Shown piece after piece: positions 26,598-35,546 of a stretch of DNA of 64,000 nt. Origin of the DNA: Myxococcales bacterium (lineage in GTDB: Bacteria; Myxococcota_A; Polyangia; Haliangiales; Haliangiaceae); contig JADJJK010000026.1 of NCBI GenBank assembly GCA_016706545.1, positions 62,001-126,000 on the forward strand, given 5' to 3'. Every line of letters starts with the position of its first letter. Positions within the stretch are counted from its first letter, which is position 1. The notes under the pieces were generated by a model. It was not told where the DNA came from. It saw only the letters and a program-made list of their open reading frames with translations, and made no database searches. Position numbers and translations under genes: made by a program.

Positions 26598-28298
26598 CTA
26601 GTTGCCGCCCCACAGGTGAGCGCCCAGCGCCACGCCCCACAGCTCGGCGCCGCCCAGGTTGCGATAGGTGAGCGCGACGAAGGGGCCAGCGCCGGCGCGC
26701 ACCGAGCTCCAGTAGCCGATGTCTGGTCCCAGGCGCAGCCCGACCAGGGCGCTGGCTTCGTCGGCCAGGCCAAGGGCGTCCTCGGCGTACTCGTCGCCGC
26801 CGAGGCGCCAGGCCAGCGAGGCGCGGGCCAGCAGGCGCACGCCGCCAAGCGGCGCGTCCAGCGACAGCTCGACCGGCGCGTGGGTGGCGGTCGAGCCGCG
26901 CACGCCGCCGATCCCCGCGCCGCCGGTGAGCGCCAGGGTGGTGCCGCGCGCGCTGCGCAACGCCAGGCCCGCCAAGTGCGCGTCGACTTCATAGATCCCG
27001 CCGTCGAGGACGCCGCCGCGCACGTCCAGGCCGCCGTGGTAGCCAAGCCCCGCCCCGCCGCGGCCAAGCCCCAGGCGCAGGCGCAGGCCGGAGGTCACGC
27101 CTGGGTCTTTGCCCAGCGCCTCGTCTTGCGGCAGCTCGACGCGAGCATCGAGCTCCACCGTCATGGCGCGCCCGCGCGCGTCGCCCTTGAGGCGGCCGGT
27201 CAGCGACGAGGCCGCGAACGGCACCGCCGGGCCACCGGTGTGCGCGTCGAGCCACGCCTGCAGGTCCGCGGTGACCTGCGCGGTGCCCGGATCGTGGAAC
27301 ATGTCGTGCTGCACGCCCGGGTAGAGCCGCAGCGTCTTGTCCGCGCTGCCCGCCCGCACCACCAGATCGCGGCTGCCGCTGGGCGCGGTGAGCTTGTCCA
27401 CGTCGCCGTGGATGACGAGCAGCGGGACGCGCAGCCGCTCCGGCGCGGCCCACACCCGCGACACCGCGTCGATGGCGCTGCGCGCGGTCAGCGCCGGGCC
27501 GCCGCCTTGCGCCACCAGCGGATCTCGGTCCAGCTCCGCGGCGACCGACGCCTCGGCGGCGAAGTCGTCATGGGGGGTCTTCAAGATCGGCGCGCGCGGC
27601 GCCAGCCAGTTGACGAGCTGGATCGCCGCGGCCTGGATGGGCGGCGCCTCGAAGGCGATGCCCGGCGCAGCCAGCACCAGGCCGGCGAGCTCGGGCTGAC
27701 GCTCGATGGCGTAGAGGCTCGAGATCAACCCACCGATGCTGTGGCCGTACAGAAAGAGCGGTCGCGCGCCCTCCTTGCTCTTGATCAGGGTCAGGAACGC
27801 CTCGAGGTCATCGAGCATCACGTCGATGCGCTCCATGTGGACGCGAGGCCCCGCGGAGCGGCCGTGTCCACGCATGTCCAGGGCCCACACCACGTAGCCG
27901 CCGCGCGCCAGCCGCTCGGCGAGCGCGGTGTAGCGCGTGGAGTGGTCGGCCAGGCCATGGTGGATGGCGAACACCCCACGCACCGCTTCGCTCGCCGCGG
28001 GCCGCCACACCTGGGCAAAGAGCTCGGTCCCGTCCTTGCCTACGAACGTGGTCTGCTGCCAAGCAATCCCATCGGCAACCGGCACCTCCGACGGCTGCCG
28101 CGCGCGCAGCCCCGGGTTGGCGGCGGAGGCGCAGGCGCCCAGCGCCACCAAGGCCAGCGCGATCCCGAGCCGGCCAGCCGAGCGAAGCGGGCCAGTCAGG
28201 TCACGCCGACCGGCCGGGCCAGAGGGGACAGAAGGGCCAGACGGGCCAGACGGGCCAGACGGGCCAGGGCCTGGGCCAGGCGCGCGATACGAGGACAC
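26598..28298 (-). CDS. Monoglyceride-lipase-like lipoprotein fused to a beta-rich C-terminal domain
   Basis: Residues about 60-370 form an alpha/beta hydrolase of the monoacylglycerol lipase type: HHGLADHSTRY, ALDMRGHGRSAGPR, nucleophile in LYGHSIGGLISS, Asp in VIHGDVDKL and His in GVQHDMFHD. A lipobox (LVALGAC) anchors it. Residues 370-566 have alternating short strands with many Gly, like an outer-membrane barrel or a jelly-roll. GTG 28298 was chosen because it is the first start in frame; the N-terminal 25 residues are Gly-Pro-Ser repeats encoded by a 9-bp tandem repeat (28234-28270), so the real start may be later. The combination is not one I recognise. Confidence 0.82.
   Translation of the reverse strand: MSSYRAPGPGPGPSGPSGPSGPSVPSGPAGRRDLTGPLRSAGRLGIALALVALGACASAANPGLRARQPSEVPVADGIAWQQTTFVGKDGTELFAQVWRPAASEAVRGVFAIHHGLADHSTRYTALAERLARGGYVVWALDMRGHGRSAGPRVHMERIDVMLDDLEAFLTLIKSKEGARPLFLYGHSIGGLISSLYAIERQPELAGLVLAAPGIAFEAPPIQAAAIQLVNWLAPRAPILKTPHDDFAAEASVAAELDRDPLVAQGGGPALTARSAIDAVSRVWAAPERLRVPLLVIHGDVDKLTAPSGSRDLVVRAGSADKTLRLYPGVQHDMFHDPGTAQVTADLQAWLDAHTGGPAVPFAASSLTGRLKGDARGRAMTVELDARVELPQDEALGKDPGVTSGLRLRLGLGRGGAGLGYHGGLDVRGGVLDGGIYEVDAHLAGLALRSARGTTLALTGGAGIGGVRGSTATHAPVELSLDAPLGGVRLLARASLAWRLGGDEYAEDALGLADEASALVGLRLGPDIGYWSSVRAGAGPFVALTYRNLGGAELWGVALGAHLWGGN
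28234..28270. repeat. 9-bp tandem repeat GGGCCAGAC near the lipase start
   Basis: Three perfect and two imperfect copies. Read on the minus strand in the lipase frame it gives Gly-Pro-Ser repeats; in the alternative ATG frame (beginning at 28331) it gives Leu-Ala-Arg repeats that end at a stop. Confidence 0.8.
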
Positions 28299-28405
28299 AG
28301 CCGGAAACGAAGCGAGTGCGCAGCATTCATGCGCCCAAGCTACGCAACGCCAGCGCCTTCGCCTATGGGCCGTTTGGCCCAGCGCCGCGGGATACGCGCC
28401 GCCCG

Positions 28406-29251
28406 CTACTTCTTGAGGTCCTTCTCCAGCTCCGCCAGGTCCAGATCCTCCAGCTCCTTCATGTCCTCGGCCGAGAGGTGGCTCCCGGTCGGGAGCTCCG
28501 TCTTGGTGCTGGCAGCGGCGCTCGCCGCCGCCACTGGCGCCCCGGCCGCGAGCTGCTTGGACTCCTTGGGCGCCTCGAGCATTCCCATCTTGGCCTTGAG
28601 CTCCGACAGGGCGTCGTCCTCGTTGTTGCCGCTCTGCTCGAGCTGCAGGAACTTGGACTCGAGGGTGTCCCCCGACAGCTCGCCGGCCAGCTCCGCGCCG
28701 GCCTCCGCCTCTGCCTCCATGAGCTGGATGCGCTCCGCCATGCGGTCGAAGGTGTCGAAGGCGCTGGTGTCGCCGAGCCCCTGCATGGTGTTGGCGATCT
28801 GCTGCTGCGCCTCGGCGCGCTTCTTGCGGGCGATGAGCAGGTTCTTCTTGCGCTTGGCTTCTTCGATCTTGTTGTTGAGCAGGCGCAGCGCGTCCTTGAG
28901 CTTCTCCACCGCCGCCTTCTGCGCCATCCACTGCTGCTGGAACTGGCCGGCGATGTTCTCGTGCTCCTGCTTGCGCACCAGCGCCTGACGGGCCAGCGCG
29001 TCGTCCCCGGCGCGCACCGCGACCATCGCCTTGCGCTCCCACTCCTTGGACTTGTCAGCCTCGGTCACGTACTGCTTTTGCAGCTTCTTTTCATCCGCGA
29101 TGGCCACCGCCACCGCCTTCTTGGCTTCCACGAGCTGCTGCTGCATCTCGAGCAGCACCTGGTTGAGCATCTTCTCCGGATCCTCCGCCTTGGAGATGAG
29201 GTCGTTGAGGTTGGATTTGATGAGCGCACCCAGTCTGGAGAAAATGCCCAT
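28406..29251 (-). CDS. pspA: PspA/IM30 family protein
   Basis: PspA/Vipp1 proteins are ESCRT-III-like membrane-remodelling proteins that protect the inner membrane under stress. The start MGIFSRLGALIKSNLNDLIS is the membrane-binding amphipathic helix, followed by EDPEKMLNQVLLEMQQQLVEA and about 150 residues of coiled coil. The C-terminal 60 residues are an acidic, Ala-rich extension ending LDLAELEKDLKK, longer than in E. coli PspA. It is a single gene here with no pspF or pspBC neighbours. Confidence 0.95.
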   Translation of the reverse strand: MGIFSRLGALIKSNLNDLISKAEDPEKMLNQVLLEMQQQLVEAKKAVAVAIADEKKLQKQYVTEADKSKEWERKAMVAVRAGDDALARQALVRKQEHENIAGQFQQQWMAQKAAVEKLKDALRLLNNKIEEAKRKKNLLIARKKRAEAQQQIANTMQGLGDTSAFDTFDRMAERIQLMEAEAEAGAELAGELSGDTLESKFLQLEQSGNNEDDALSELKAKMGMLEAPKESKQLAAGAPVAAASAAASTKTELPTGSHLSAEDMKELEDLDLAELEKDLKK

Positions 29252-29345
29252 GGCTCATCGAGCGTACGGGATCAACCGTTCGGTTGCAACGCTCGCACCT
29301 GCCGTGGTACGGACCCTCGAAGCGCACCACCCCGCCGTCGCCGCC

Positions 29346-30083
29346 ATGACCGCCCCCCACGCCCCGCCTCGACACGTCGGAATCATCATGGATGGCAACG
29401 GCCGCTGGGCCCAGCAGCGCGGGCTGCCCCGGATCGAGGGCCACCGGGTCGGCGCCGACAGCGTGCGCGACGTCACGCGCGCCAGCCGCGAGCTCGGCAT
29501 CCAGGCGCTCACGCTCTACGCTTTCTCGTCGCAGAACTGGGCCCGCCCGGCCGACGAGGTCGCTGGCCTGATGGATCTGCTGCGGGACTACCTGCTGTCC
29601 GAGCGGTCGGAGATCATGGACAACGGGATCCGGCTCTTTGCCATTGGCGACGTGGACAAGCTGCCGCCGCGGGTCACCGAGCCGCTTCACGCCCTGCTCG
29701 CGGACTCCGCAGCGAACCGTGGCATGATTTTGACCCTCGCGCTGTCTTATGGCGGCCGAGAATCCATCACTCGCGCCATTCGCGCGCTGGCGCGGGACGT
29801 GGCCGCCGGCCTGTTGCCGGCCGAATCCATCGACCTGGATCGCATCTCCGCCTACCTGCCCACCCACGAGCTGCCGCCGCTGGACCTGCTCATCCGGACC
29901 TCGGGGGAACAGCGGGTCTCGAATTTTCTGCTCTGGGAGATCGCGTACGCGGAGCTGATGTTCATCGACACGCCATGGCCCGACTTTCGCCGGGCCCAGC
30001 TACACGAATGCCTGGCCCAGTATGGCGGCCGGGAGCGGCGCTTTGGCCTGACCTCGCAGCAGCTCTCCGACGCCGACGTGTAG
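29346..30083 (+). CDS. uppS: Undecaprenyl diphosphate synthase (UppS)
   Basis: UppS condenses isopentenyl diphosphate onto farnesyl diphosphate to make the C55 carrier for cell-wall synthesis. Family motifs are intact: HVGIIMDGNGRWAQQRGLPR with the catalytic Asp, EGHRVGADSVRDV, LTLYAFSSQNWARP, and DLLIRTSGEQRVSNFLLW. ATG 29346 follows the promoter-proximal region shared with the divergent pspA gene. It is followed by cdsA 108 bases later, the usual order in many bacteria. Confidence 0.96.
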   Translation: MTAPHAPPRHVGIIMDGNGRWAQQRGLPRIEGHRVGADSVRDVTRASRELGIQALTLYAFSSQNWARPADEVAGLMDLLRDYLLSERSEIMDNGIRLFAIGDVDKLPPRVTEPLHALLADSAANRGMILTLALSYGGRESITRAIRALARDVAAGLLPAESIDLDRISAYLPTHELPPLDLLIRTSGEQRVSNFLLWEIAYAELMFIDTPWPDFRRAQLHECLAQYGGRERRFGLTSQQLSDADV

Positions 30084-30191
30084 CTACGGGCGGAAAGCCC
30101 GGGGTTTCAACCACCGGTTGACCGGCCGAGACCGTCGCCTGCCCCCCGGCCGTGGATTGCGACCCAGCCTGGCCTTGCGCCTTGCCGGCAG

Positions 30192-31079
30192 TTGCGGTTA
30201 GCTGCGCCTCCCGTGGCCCTCGGCAATCTGGCTCAACGCGCGCTCGTGGCCGTCGTCGCGGCGCCCCTGCTCGTCCTCATCCTGTACTTCGACCGGCCGG
30301 AGCCCACCTGGGCGCTGGTGTTCGCCGCATCGCTCCTGGCGATGAACGAGCTGCTGGCCATGACCATGAAGGACCACCCGCGCGACCGGCGGATCCTCCT
30401 GGCGTTGGGGGGGCTAGCCTGCGCCTTGCTCTACTGGCTCCACCCGGCGGCGCTCGGCCGCTTCTGGCAGTCACACCAGGCCGCGATGGTGCTGTCCAAC
30501 GGCTCGATGCTGGCGATGATGTTCGCGGTCGTCGCCCCCGGCCTCTACTATCTGTTCCGCTTCGGCGACATGACGAGCGCGGCGCCGCGCTGGTCCTACG
30601 CCATCACCTCCATCTTCTACTGCGGCTTCACCGCCACCACGCTGGCCATGTCCAAGCGCGACTTCGGCGTGGCCGGCGGCGACGTGGTGCTGATGATCCT
30701 GCTCCTGGCCTGGATCGGCGACACCGGCGCGTACTTCGCGGGGCGCTTCTTGGGCAAGCGCAAGCTCTACCCCGAGGTCAGCCCCAAGAAGACCTGGGCC
30801 GGCGCGGTCGGCGGCCTGGCCGGCTCGGTGGCGGCGGTGGCGGCCATGAAGCTCTTGCGGTTGCCGTCGATGTCCTGGCTGGACGTGGCGCTGATCGGCG
30901 TCCCCGGCGCGGCGCTTGGCCAGATGGGAGATCTGGTGGAGTCGCTGATCAAGCGCTCGGTGGGCGTGAAGGACTCTGGCGCCCTCTTGCCCGGCCACGG
31001 CGGCATGCTGGACCGCATCGACGCGGTCTTGTTCATCGCGCCGTACGTGTACCTCTACCTCGCGATGTCTGGCGGTTAG
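30192..31079 (+). CDS. cdsA: Phosphatidate cytidylyltransferase (CdsA)
   Basis: CdsA makes CDP-diacylglycerol, the precursor of membrane phospholipids. It has about eight membrane segments and the family signature SLIKRSVGVKDSGALLPGHG followed by GMLDRID. Starts TTG 30192 and GTG 30213 are both possible and neither has a strong ribosome site. The downstream dxr/rseP genes seen in many bacteria are missing; instead a TetR gene converges on it and overlaps its last 47 bases. Confidence 0.94.
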   Translation: MRLAAPPVALGNLAQRALVAVVAAPLLVLILYFDRPEPTWALVFAASLLAMNELLAMTMKDHPRDRRILLALGGLACALLYWLHPAALGRFWQSHQAAMVLSNGSMLAMMFAVVAPGLYYLFRFGDMTSAAPRWSYAITSIFYCGFTATTLAMSKRDFGVAGGDVVLMILLLAWIGDTGAYFAGRFLGKRKLYPEVSPKKTWAGAVGGLAGSVAAVAAMKLLRLPSMSWLDVALIGVPGAALGQMGDLVESLIKRSVGVKDSGALLPGHGGMLDRIDAVLFIAPYVYLYLAMSGG

Positions 31080-31770
31080 CCTTCGGCGGGCTCGCCGCCG
31101 GCGGGCTCGCCGCTGGCGCCTTTCGTGGCAGGGGCGGGAGCCCGGCGCCGTCGGCGCTGAGGCCACGCATCAGCGAGCCCATCAGCACCTCCAGCAGGGT
31201 CTCCGGCGAGCGCCACTCGAAGTGCGGCACGTCGCCGAGGATGATGAACAGCGACACCAGCCCATGCACCGCGGCCCAGATGGCCTGGGCGATCGCCCGC
31301 GCGTCGCGCAGCTCCGGCCGGAACACGCCGTCGGCCATCGCCTCCTCGACGGTGGCCACCAGCAGGTCGAAGCCATCGATGCCCGGCGTGCCCCGGTCCA
31401 CGGGATTGCGCCTGGCGTCCGCCGGCTGCGGCGTAAGAAACAGGAGCTGATAGTGCCGCGGGAGGCGCAGCGCGAACTCCACGTACGCCACCCCGAGCTT
31501 GCCTAGCCGGGCCCGCGCGGGCTTGACCTCCGCGGCCGTCTGCAGCGCCGCCGCAAAGACCGCGAAGTCTTCGGCGACCATCTGCTCCATCAGGTCGCGC
31601 TTGTCCTTGAAGTGGACATACACCGCGGTGGTCGAGTGCTCGATCCGCTGCGCGATCTCCCGCAGCGTGACGGCCTCGTAGCCACGCTCCAGAAACAGCT
31701 CACGCGCCGCCTCCAGGATGAGGGCGCGCTTGGCTTGACGCTCGCGTTCGATGCGATCTGCGGTGCTCAT
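31033..31770 (-). CDS. TetR-family regulator divergent from a TonB receptor
   Basis: The N-terminal HTH is clear (RALILEAARELFLERGYEAV, TLREIAQRIEHSTTAVYVHF). The C-terminal half has the TetR_C pattern including QAIWAAVHGLVSLFIILGDV, similar to the regulator of the RND operon. The last 35 residues are a low-complexity Pro/Ala/Arg tail formed where the gene overlaps the 3' end of cdsA. ATG 31770 was chosen from HTH position. The intergenic palindrome at 31877-31900 is its probable operator, so the TonB receptor is its likely target. Confidence 0.92.
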   Translation of the reverse strand: MSTADRIERERQAKRALILEAARELFLERGYEAVTLREIAQRIEHSTTAVYVHFKDKRDLMEQMVAEDFAVFAAALQTAAEVKPARARLGKLGVAYVEFALRLPRHYQLLFLTPQPADARRNPVDRGTPGIDGFDLLVATVEEAMADGVFRPELRDARAIAQAIWAAVHGLVSLFIILGDVPHFEWRSPETLLEVLMGSLMRGLSADGAGLPPLPRKAPAASPPAASPPKANRQTSRGRGTRTAR

Positions 31771-31876
31771 GAGCTTGGTGATTCCTGTGGCGACGTCCTG
31801 AGATCCGTGAGGGCGGCCGGCGCTGGCCGCCGAGGGTCGCAAGAAACTTGCTTGACGTTACTCGATAGATCGGCCA

Positions 31877-31900
31877 TACGTCACATAACAATGTTACGTA
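31877..31900. promoter_or_regulatory. 24-bp palindromic operator candidate
   Basis: TACGTCACAT and ATGTTACGTA are inverted arms with one mismatch (9 of 10) around AACA. The site covers the first possible start codon (31891) of the TonB receptor gene and is 107 bases from the TetR start. The overlap hints either at a repressor sitting on the start codon or at a real start downstream. Confidence 0.65.
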
Positions 31901-34374
31901 AAACTTCATCGTTATCCAACGAACCTTTGTTTCCAGATGGAGACGGGCCCCAGGTGGTAGATGGGGTGGAGGGATTTCGAGCCTTTGGCCTGCTCTCGAC
32001 CTCCGGGGTGTTCGGCCTGCTCGGCGCCGCAACTGCCTTTGCTAGCTGGATTTTCGCGGTCGTGATGCTGCTTTTCCTGACCCAGGACGCGGCCGCACAG
32101 CCCGCCCCTGGGCGTGAGGGCGCGCCAGCGGCCAGCGACGCGCCAGCGGTCAGCGACGCGGCCAGCGCCAGCGCCAGCGACGCGGAGATCGGCCAGGTCG
32201 CGCCCGCGGCGCAAGGCCTGGCCGGTGTGGTCCTCGACGCCGAAACCGGCCAGCCAGTCCCTGGCGCCGTGGTCTACGCCCTCGGCGCCGAGGGCGAGGC
32301 GCTCACCGACGAGCAGGGCCGCTTCGTCTTGCCGCGCCGCGCCGGCGTCAGCTCGGTCACGGTGGTGAGCGACTTCCATCAACCGGCCACCGTGGTGGTG
32401 ACGCGCGGGCGCGCGCTGCGCGTGCGGCTCTGGCCCATGGCCTCCGCCGGCGGCCCCGGCGAGGTCATCGCCATCGACGGCGAGCGACCGCCGCAGGCCC
32501 CGGGCGCCGCCATCGTCGACCGCGCCGAGATCACGCGCATCCCCGGCACCCGCGGAGACACCCTGACCGGGCTCAAGAACTTGCCCGGCGTGGCCAACAA
32601 CGGCTCGCTGACCCCAGGCTCCGGCGGGCTCATCATCCGCGGCTCGTCGCCCGAGGACTCGCGCATCCTCGTCGACGGCTTCGAGATCCCCATCCTCTAT
32701 CACTTCCTCGGCGTGCAGTCGGTGCTGCCGTCCGAGATGATCGACGACGTGGAGTACCTGCCCGGCGCGTACGGCCCGGCCTACGGGCGCGCCTCGTCGG
32801 GCATCGTGGCGGTGACCTCGCGGCGCGGCGCCCGGGAGGCCGGGGGCTTTGTCGAGCTGTCCTTTGTCAACGGCGCGGCGATGGTGGAGGGACCGCTGGG
32901 CGAGCGCGGCAGCTTCGCGGTGTCGGCGCGGCGCTCCATCATCGACGCCATCCTGCCGGCGGTGATCCCCGACGACGCCAACCTCTCGTTCTCGGCGTAT
33001 CCCCGCTACTACGACTACCAGGCGCAGGCCGAGACCCTGGTGGGCGAGCGCTGGCAGCTCTCGGGCTTTCTCTTTGGCTCGAGCGACGAGGTGGTGCTGC
33101 GCAACGACAACGACAACGCCGCCGATCCGGTGGCGACCGGCCGGCTGGCCAACGACTCCGCGTTCACGCGAGGCATCCTCGCCGCGACCTACCGGAGCGC
33201 CGCCTTCACCGGCAAGCTCGCCGCCTCGGCGTACACGGACACCAACCACTTCTCCGTGGGGACCGACCGGTACCTGCGCCTGGATCGCGATGGGGTGGCA
33301 GCCAGGCTCGAGCTGTCCTGGAACGCCAGCGCCAAGCTTGCGTTCCAGGCTGGCGCCGAGGCCGATCTCACGCGCACCCGCTTCGACATCAAGTTCACCC
33401 GTCCGCCGCGCGAAGGCGACCCGATGGCCCCGAGCTTCAGCGATGACGTGCTGCTGCAGACCCGCGGCAGCAACGACAACCCGGATCTCGGGGCGTGGCT
33501 TGGCGCCAAGGTGTGGCCCGTGCGCGCCGTCGAGCTCGACGTGGGCGCGCGGCTCGACCGGTTCCAGCGCAACGACGACACCGTGCTGCAGCCGCGCGCG
33601 CAGGCGGTGTGGCACGTGGCCGACGGCGCGACGCTGCGCGCGGCGAGCGGGCTCTACAGCCGCCCGCCGGAGGACCAGGACGAGAACCTGCAAGACGACC
33701 TGTCCGCGGAGCGGGCGTGGCACGTCACGGTGGGCGCCGAGAAGCGGCTGGTCCCCGGCCTGACGGTGAGCGCCACCGCGTTCACCAACCAGCTCACGGA
33801 CCTGGTCGTGCTCGACGGCAACCGCCGCGACATGGCGTCCACCGGCGGCTACGTCAACCGCGGCGAAGGCATGGCCTATGGCGCGGAGCTGATGCTGCGG
33901 TACCGCGGGCCGGAGGTCTTTGGCTGGATCTCCTACACCGGCGCGCGCGCCACTCGCCGCGACTCGGCCGACGCTGCCGAGCGGCTGTTTGACTACGACC
34001 AGGCGCACAACCTGGTGGCGGTGGCGTCCTGGCGCATCAACGACAAGTGGCAGCTCGGCGGACGCTTTCAGCTCACCACCGGCAAGCCGACGACCCCGGT
34101 GACCTCGGCCATCTACCAGGCCGATCGCGACAGCTACCTGCCGGTGTTCGGCGAGGTGAACTCGCGGCGCGTGGACGCGCAGCACCAGCTCGATCTGCGC
34201 ATCGACCGGGTCTGGGACTTTGGCTCATGGAAGCTCTCTGGCTATCTGGACGTCGCCAACACGTACCTCAACGCGGCGGTCATCGACACCTCGTACAACT
34301 TCGACTACACGGCGCAACAAGACGTCACCACGTTGCCCATCCTGCCTTCACTTGGCCTTCGCGGGGAGATGTGA
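31891..34374 (+). CDS. TonB-dependent receptor with carboxypeptidase-regulatory-like domain
   Basis: The product is an outer-membrane gated channel for a scarce ligand. It has a signal/transmembrane segment (VVMLLFLTQDAAAQ), a CarboxypepD_reg-like domain (LAGVVLDAETGQPVPGAVVY), the plug (NSLTPGSGGLIIRG-type, ILVDGFEIPILYHF, YGPAYGRASSGIVAVTSRRG) and a 500-residue barrel. ATG 31891 lies inside the palindromic operator; GTG codons near residues 22, 27 or 41 are alternatives. It ends two bases before the start of a lipoprotein gene that probably is its partner. The ligand is unknown; TetR control argues against a simple Fur-regulated siderophore receptor. Confidence 0.9.
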   Translation: MLRKTSSLSNEPLFPDGDGPQVVDGVEGFRAFGLLSTSGVFGLLGAATAFASWIFAVVMLLFLTQDAAAQPAPGREGAPAASDAPAVSDAASASASDAEIGQVAPAAQGLAGVVLDAETGQPVPGAVVYALGAEGEALTDEQGRFVLPRRAGVSSVTVVSDFHQPATVVVTRGRALRVRLWPMASAGGPGEVIAIDGERPPQAPGAAIVDRAEITRIPGTRGDTLTGLKNLPGVANNGSLTPGSGGLIIRGSSPEDSRILVDGFEIPILYHFLGVQSVLPSEMIDDVEYLPGAYGPAYGRASSGIVAVTSRRGAREAGGFVELSFVNGAAMVEGPLGERGSFAVSARRSIIDAILPAVIPDDANLSFSAYPRYYDYQAQAETLVGERWQLSGFLFGSSDEVVLRNDNDNAADPVATGRLANDSAFTRGILAATYRSAAFTGKLAASAYTDTNHFSVGTDRYLRLDRDGVAARLELSWNASAKLAFQAGAEADLTRTRFDIKFTRPPREGDPMAPSFSDDVLLQTRGSNDNPDLGAWLGAKVWPVRAVELDVGARLDRFQRNDDTVLQPRAQAVWHVADGATLRAASGLYSRPPEDQDENLQDDLSAERAWHVTVGAEKRLVPGLTVSATAFTNQLTDLVVLDGNRRDMASTGGYVNRGEGMAYGAELMLRYRGPEVFGWISYTGARATRRDSADAAERLFDYDQAHNLVAVASWRINDKWQLGGRFQLTTGKPTTPVTSAIYQADRDSYLPVFGEVNSRRVDAQHQLDLRIDRVWDFGSWKLSGYLDVANTYLNAAVIDTSYNFDYTAQQDVTTLPILPSLGLRGEM

Positions 34375-34376
34375 TC

Positions 34377-35165
34377 ATGAATCGGAGCCCCTCGGTTTGT
34401 CGTGCGATCTCTTCGGCCGCGGCGACGCTCGCGGCGATGGCCTGGACCCTCGGCGCGGGCTGCGCCGGCGACGTCGCCGAGCCATACCAGCTCGATCACG
34501 CGCGCATCCTGGCGGTGCGCACCGAGCCAGCGCAGCTCGGGCCCGGCGCGCGCGCCACGCTCGACGCGCTGTTCACCGACTCGACCGCGACGCCGCGGCT
34601 GGCCACCGCCGATGAGCTGACGGTGGCGCTGCCGCCGGAGCTGGACCGGCCGGAGCTGCGCGCCCTCCTTTCGACCACGCCAGAGGGCGTGCGCATCCAG
34701 GCGCCAGACGCCGGCACGCTGGCGCAGCTTCGCGCGGCGCTGGCGGTGCCCGAGGGGGAGCTGCTGCGGTTGCCGCTGACCGTGCGGGTCCGCTCGGCGG
34801 ACGGCGTCTTGCACGCGCAGAAGCTGGTGGCCTTCGGCGCGACCCTGGCCAACCCACCGCCTCCGACCGTGGCGGTGGACGGCGCCACGGTCGCGCCTGG
34901 CGCCGAGGCGGTGCTCTCGGCCTCCCGGGAGACCTCGCTGGAGGTGACCACCGGCGACGAGCTGTCCGCTGTGCGCTGGTTCTCCTCCACCGGAGCGCTG
35001 CGGCGATACACGCAGCCCACGGCCTGGTTCTCTGCTGACGACGACGACGCCGACGCCGCCGACAGCGCCGGCCCGGGCGCCTCGCCGGGGCACCTCGCCG
35101 TGGTCCTCCGCACCGCCGCGGGCGGGGTGTCCTGGCGAGTGCTGGTGACGAAGCTGGCGCGGTGA
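34377..35165 (+). CDS. Lipoprotein partner of the TonB receptor
   Basis: A signal peptide with lipobox (TLGAGC) is followed by about 235 residues with Ig-like or beta-sandwich character, for example LAVRTEPAQLGPGARATLDA and SREISLEVTTGDELSAVRWF-type strands. It ends with an acidic DDDDADAAD stretch (GAC/GCC repeat) and a final strand. The ATG is two bases after the receptor stop, so the pair is co-translated. It probably sits at the outer membrane and binds the receptor's ligand. No family is recognised. Confidence 0.72.
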   Translation: MNRSPSVCRAISSAAATLAAMAWTLGAGCAGDVAEPYQLDHARILAVRTEPAQLGPGARATLDALFTDSTATPRLATADELTVALPPELDRPELRALLSTTPEGVRIQAPDAGTLAQLRAALAVPEGELLRLPLTVRVRSADGVLHAQKLVAFGATLANPPPPTVAVDGATVAPGAEAVLSASRETSLEVTTGDELSAVRWFSSTGALRRYTQPTAWFSADDDDADAADSAGPGASPGHLAVVLRTAAGGVSWRVLVTKLAR

Positions 35166-35546
35166 CGCGCGCCGGCCCGACGCCACGCCGCCTGCTGACC
35201 GCGCGGCCTCACGCCGCCTGCTGACCGCGCGGCGATGTGTCAACGCGGTGTCGACATGGTGCCAGTGTGACTGTGCTGGCTTGTACGGAGTGATGCACTA
35301 CGAGAACCTCTGGTGAGGTCTATCGTCGCTGGCTACCGCGGTTGCCACCTGGCCCTCGCGGCGCGTCTCGTTCGTGAATTCATCAAAGATTCAAATTCTT
35401 AGATGACCATTGGCGACGCCAGAGACCTCGCGCCTCTGCAACCTCTGGGTTGCAGTCGAGACCTCACCTCGGTCAGCAAATAAGCTTGTTTGTTGTGGAT
35501 ACGAAAGTAGTAGTCAACAGCGGCGCTGTTTGCGATTCTCCGCGCC
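35166..35546. other. Non-coding gap with a 26-bp repeat and AT-rich promoter region
   Basis: The first part holds two copies of CACGCCGCCTGCTGACCGCGCGGC (35184-35207 and 35210-35233). The second part, about 35370-35520, is the most AT-rich intergenic stretch of the region (TTCATCAAAGATTCAAATTC and GTTTGTTGTGGATACG) and should carry the promoter of the next gene, although no clear -35/-10 pair can be fixed. No gene is visible. Confidence 0.6.

Noticed and set aside
26616..28988. A 790-codon open frame opposite the lipase and PspA genes
   Set aside because: Composition is that of an antisense shadow (Arg, His, Gln, Ala), with no domain; both genes on the other strand have clear motifs.
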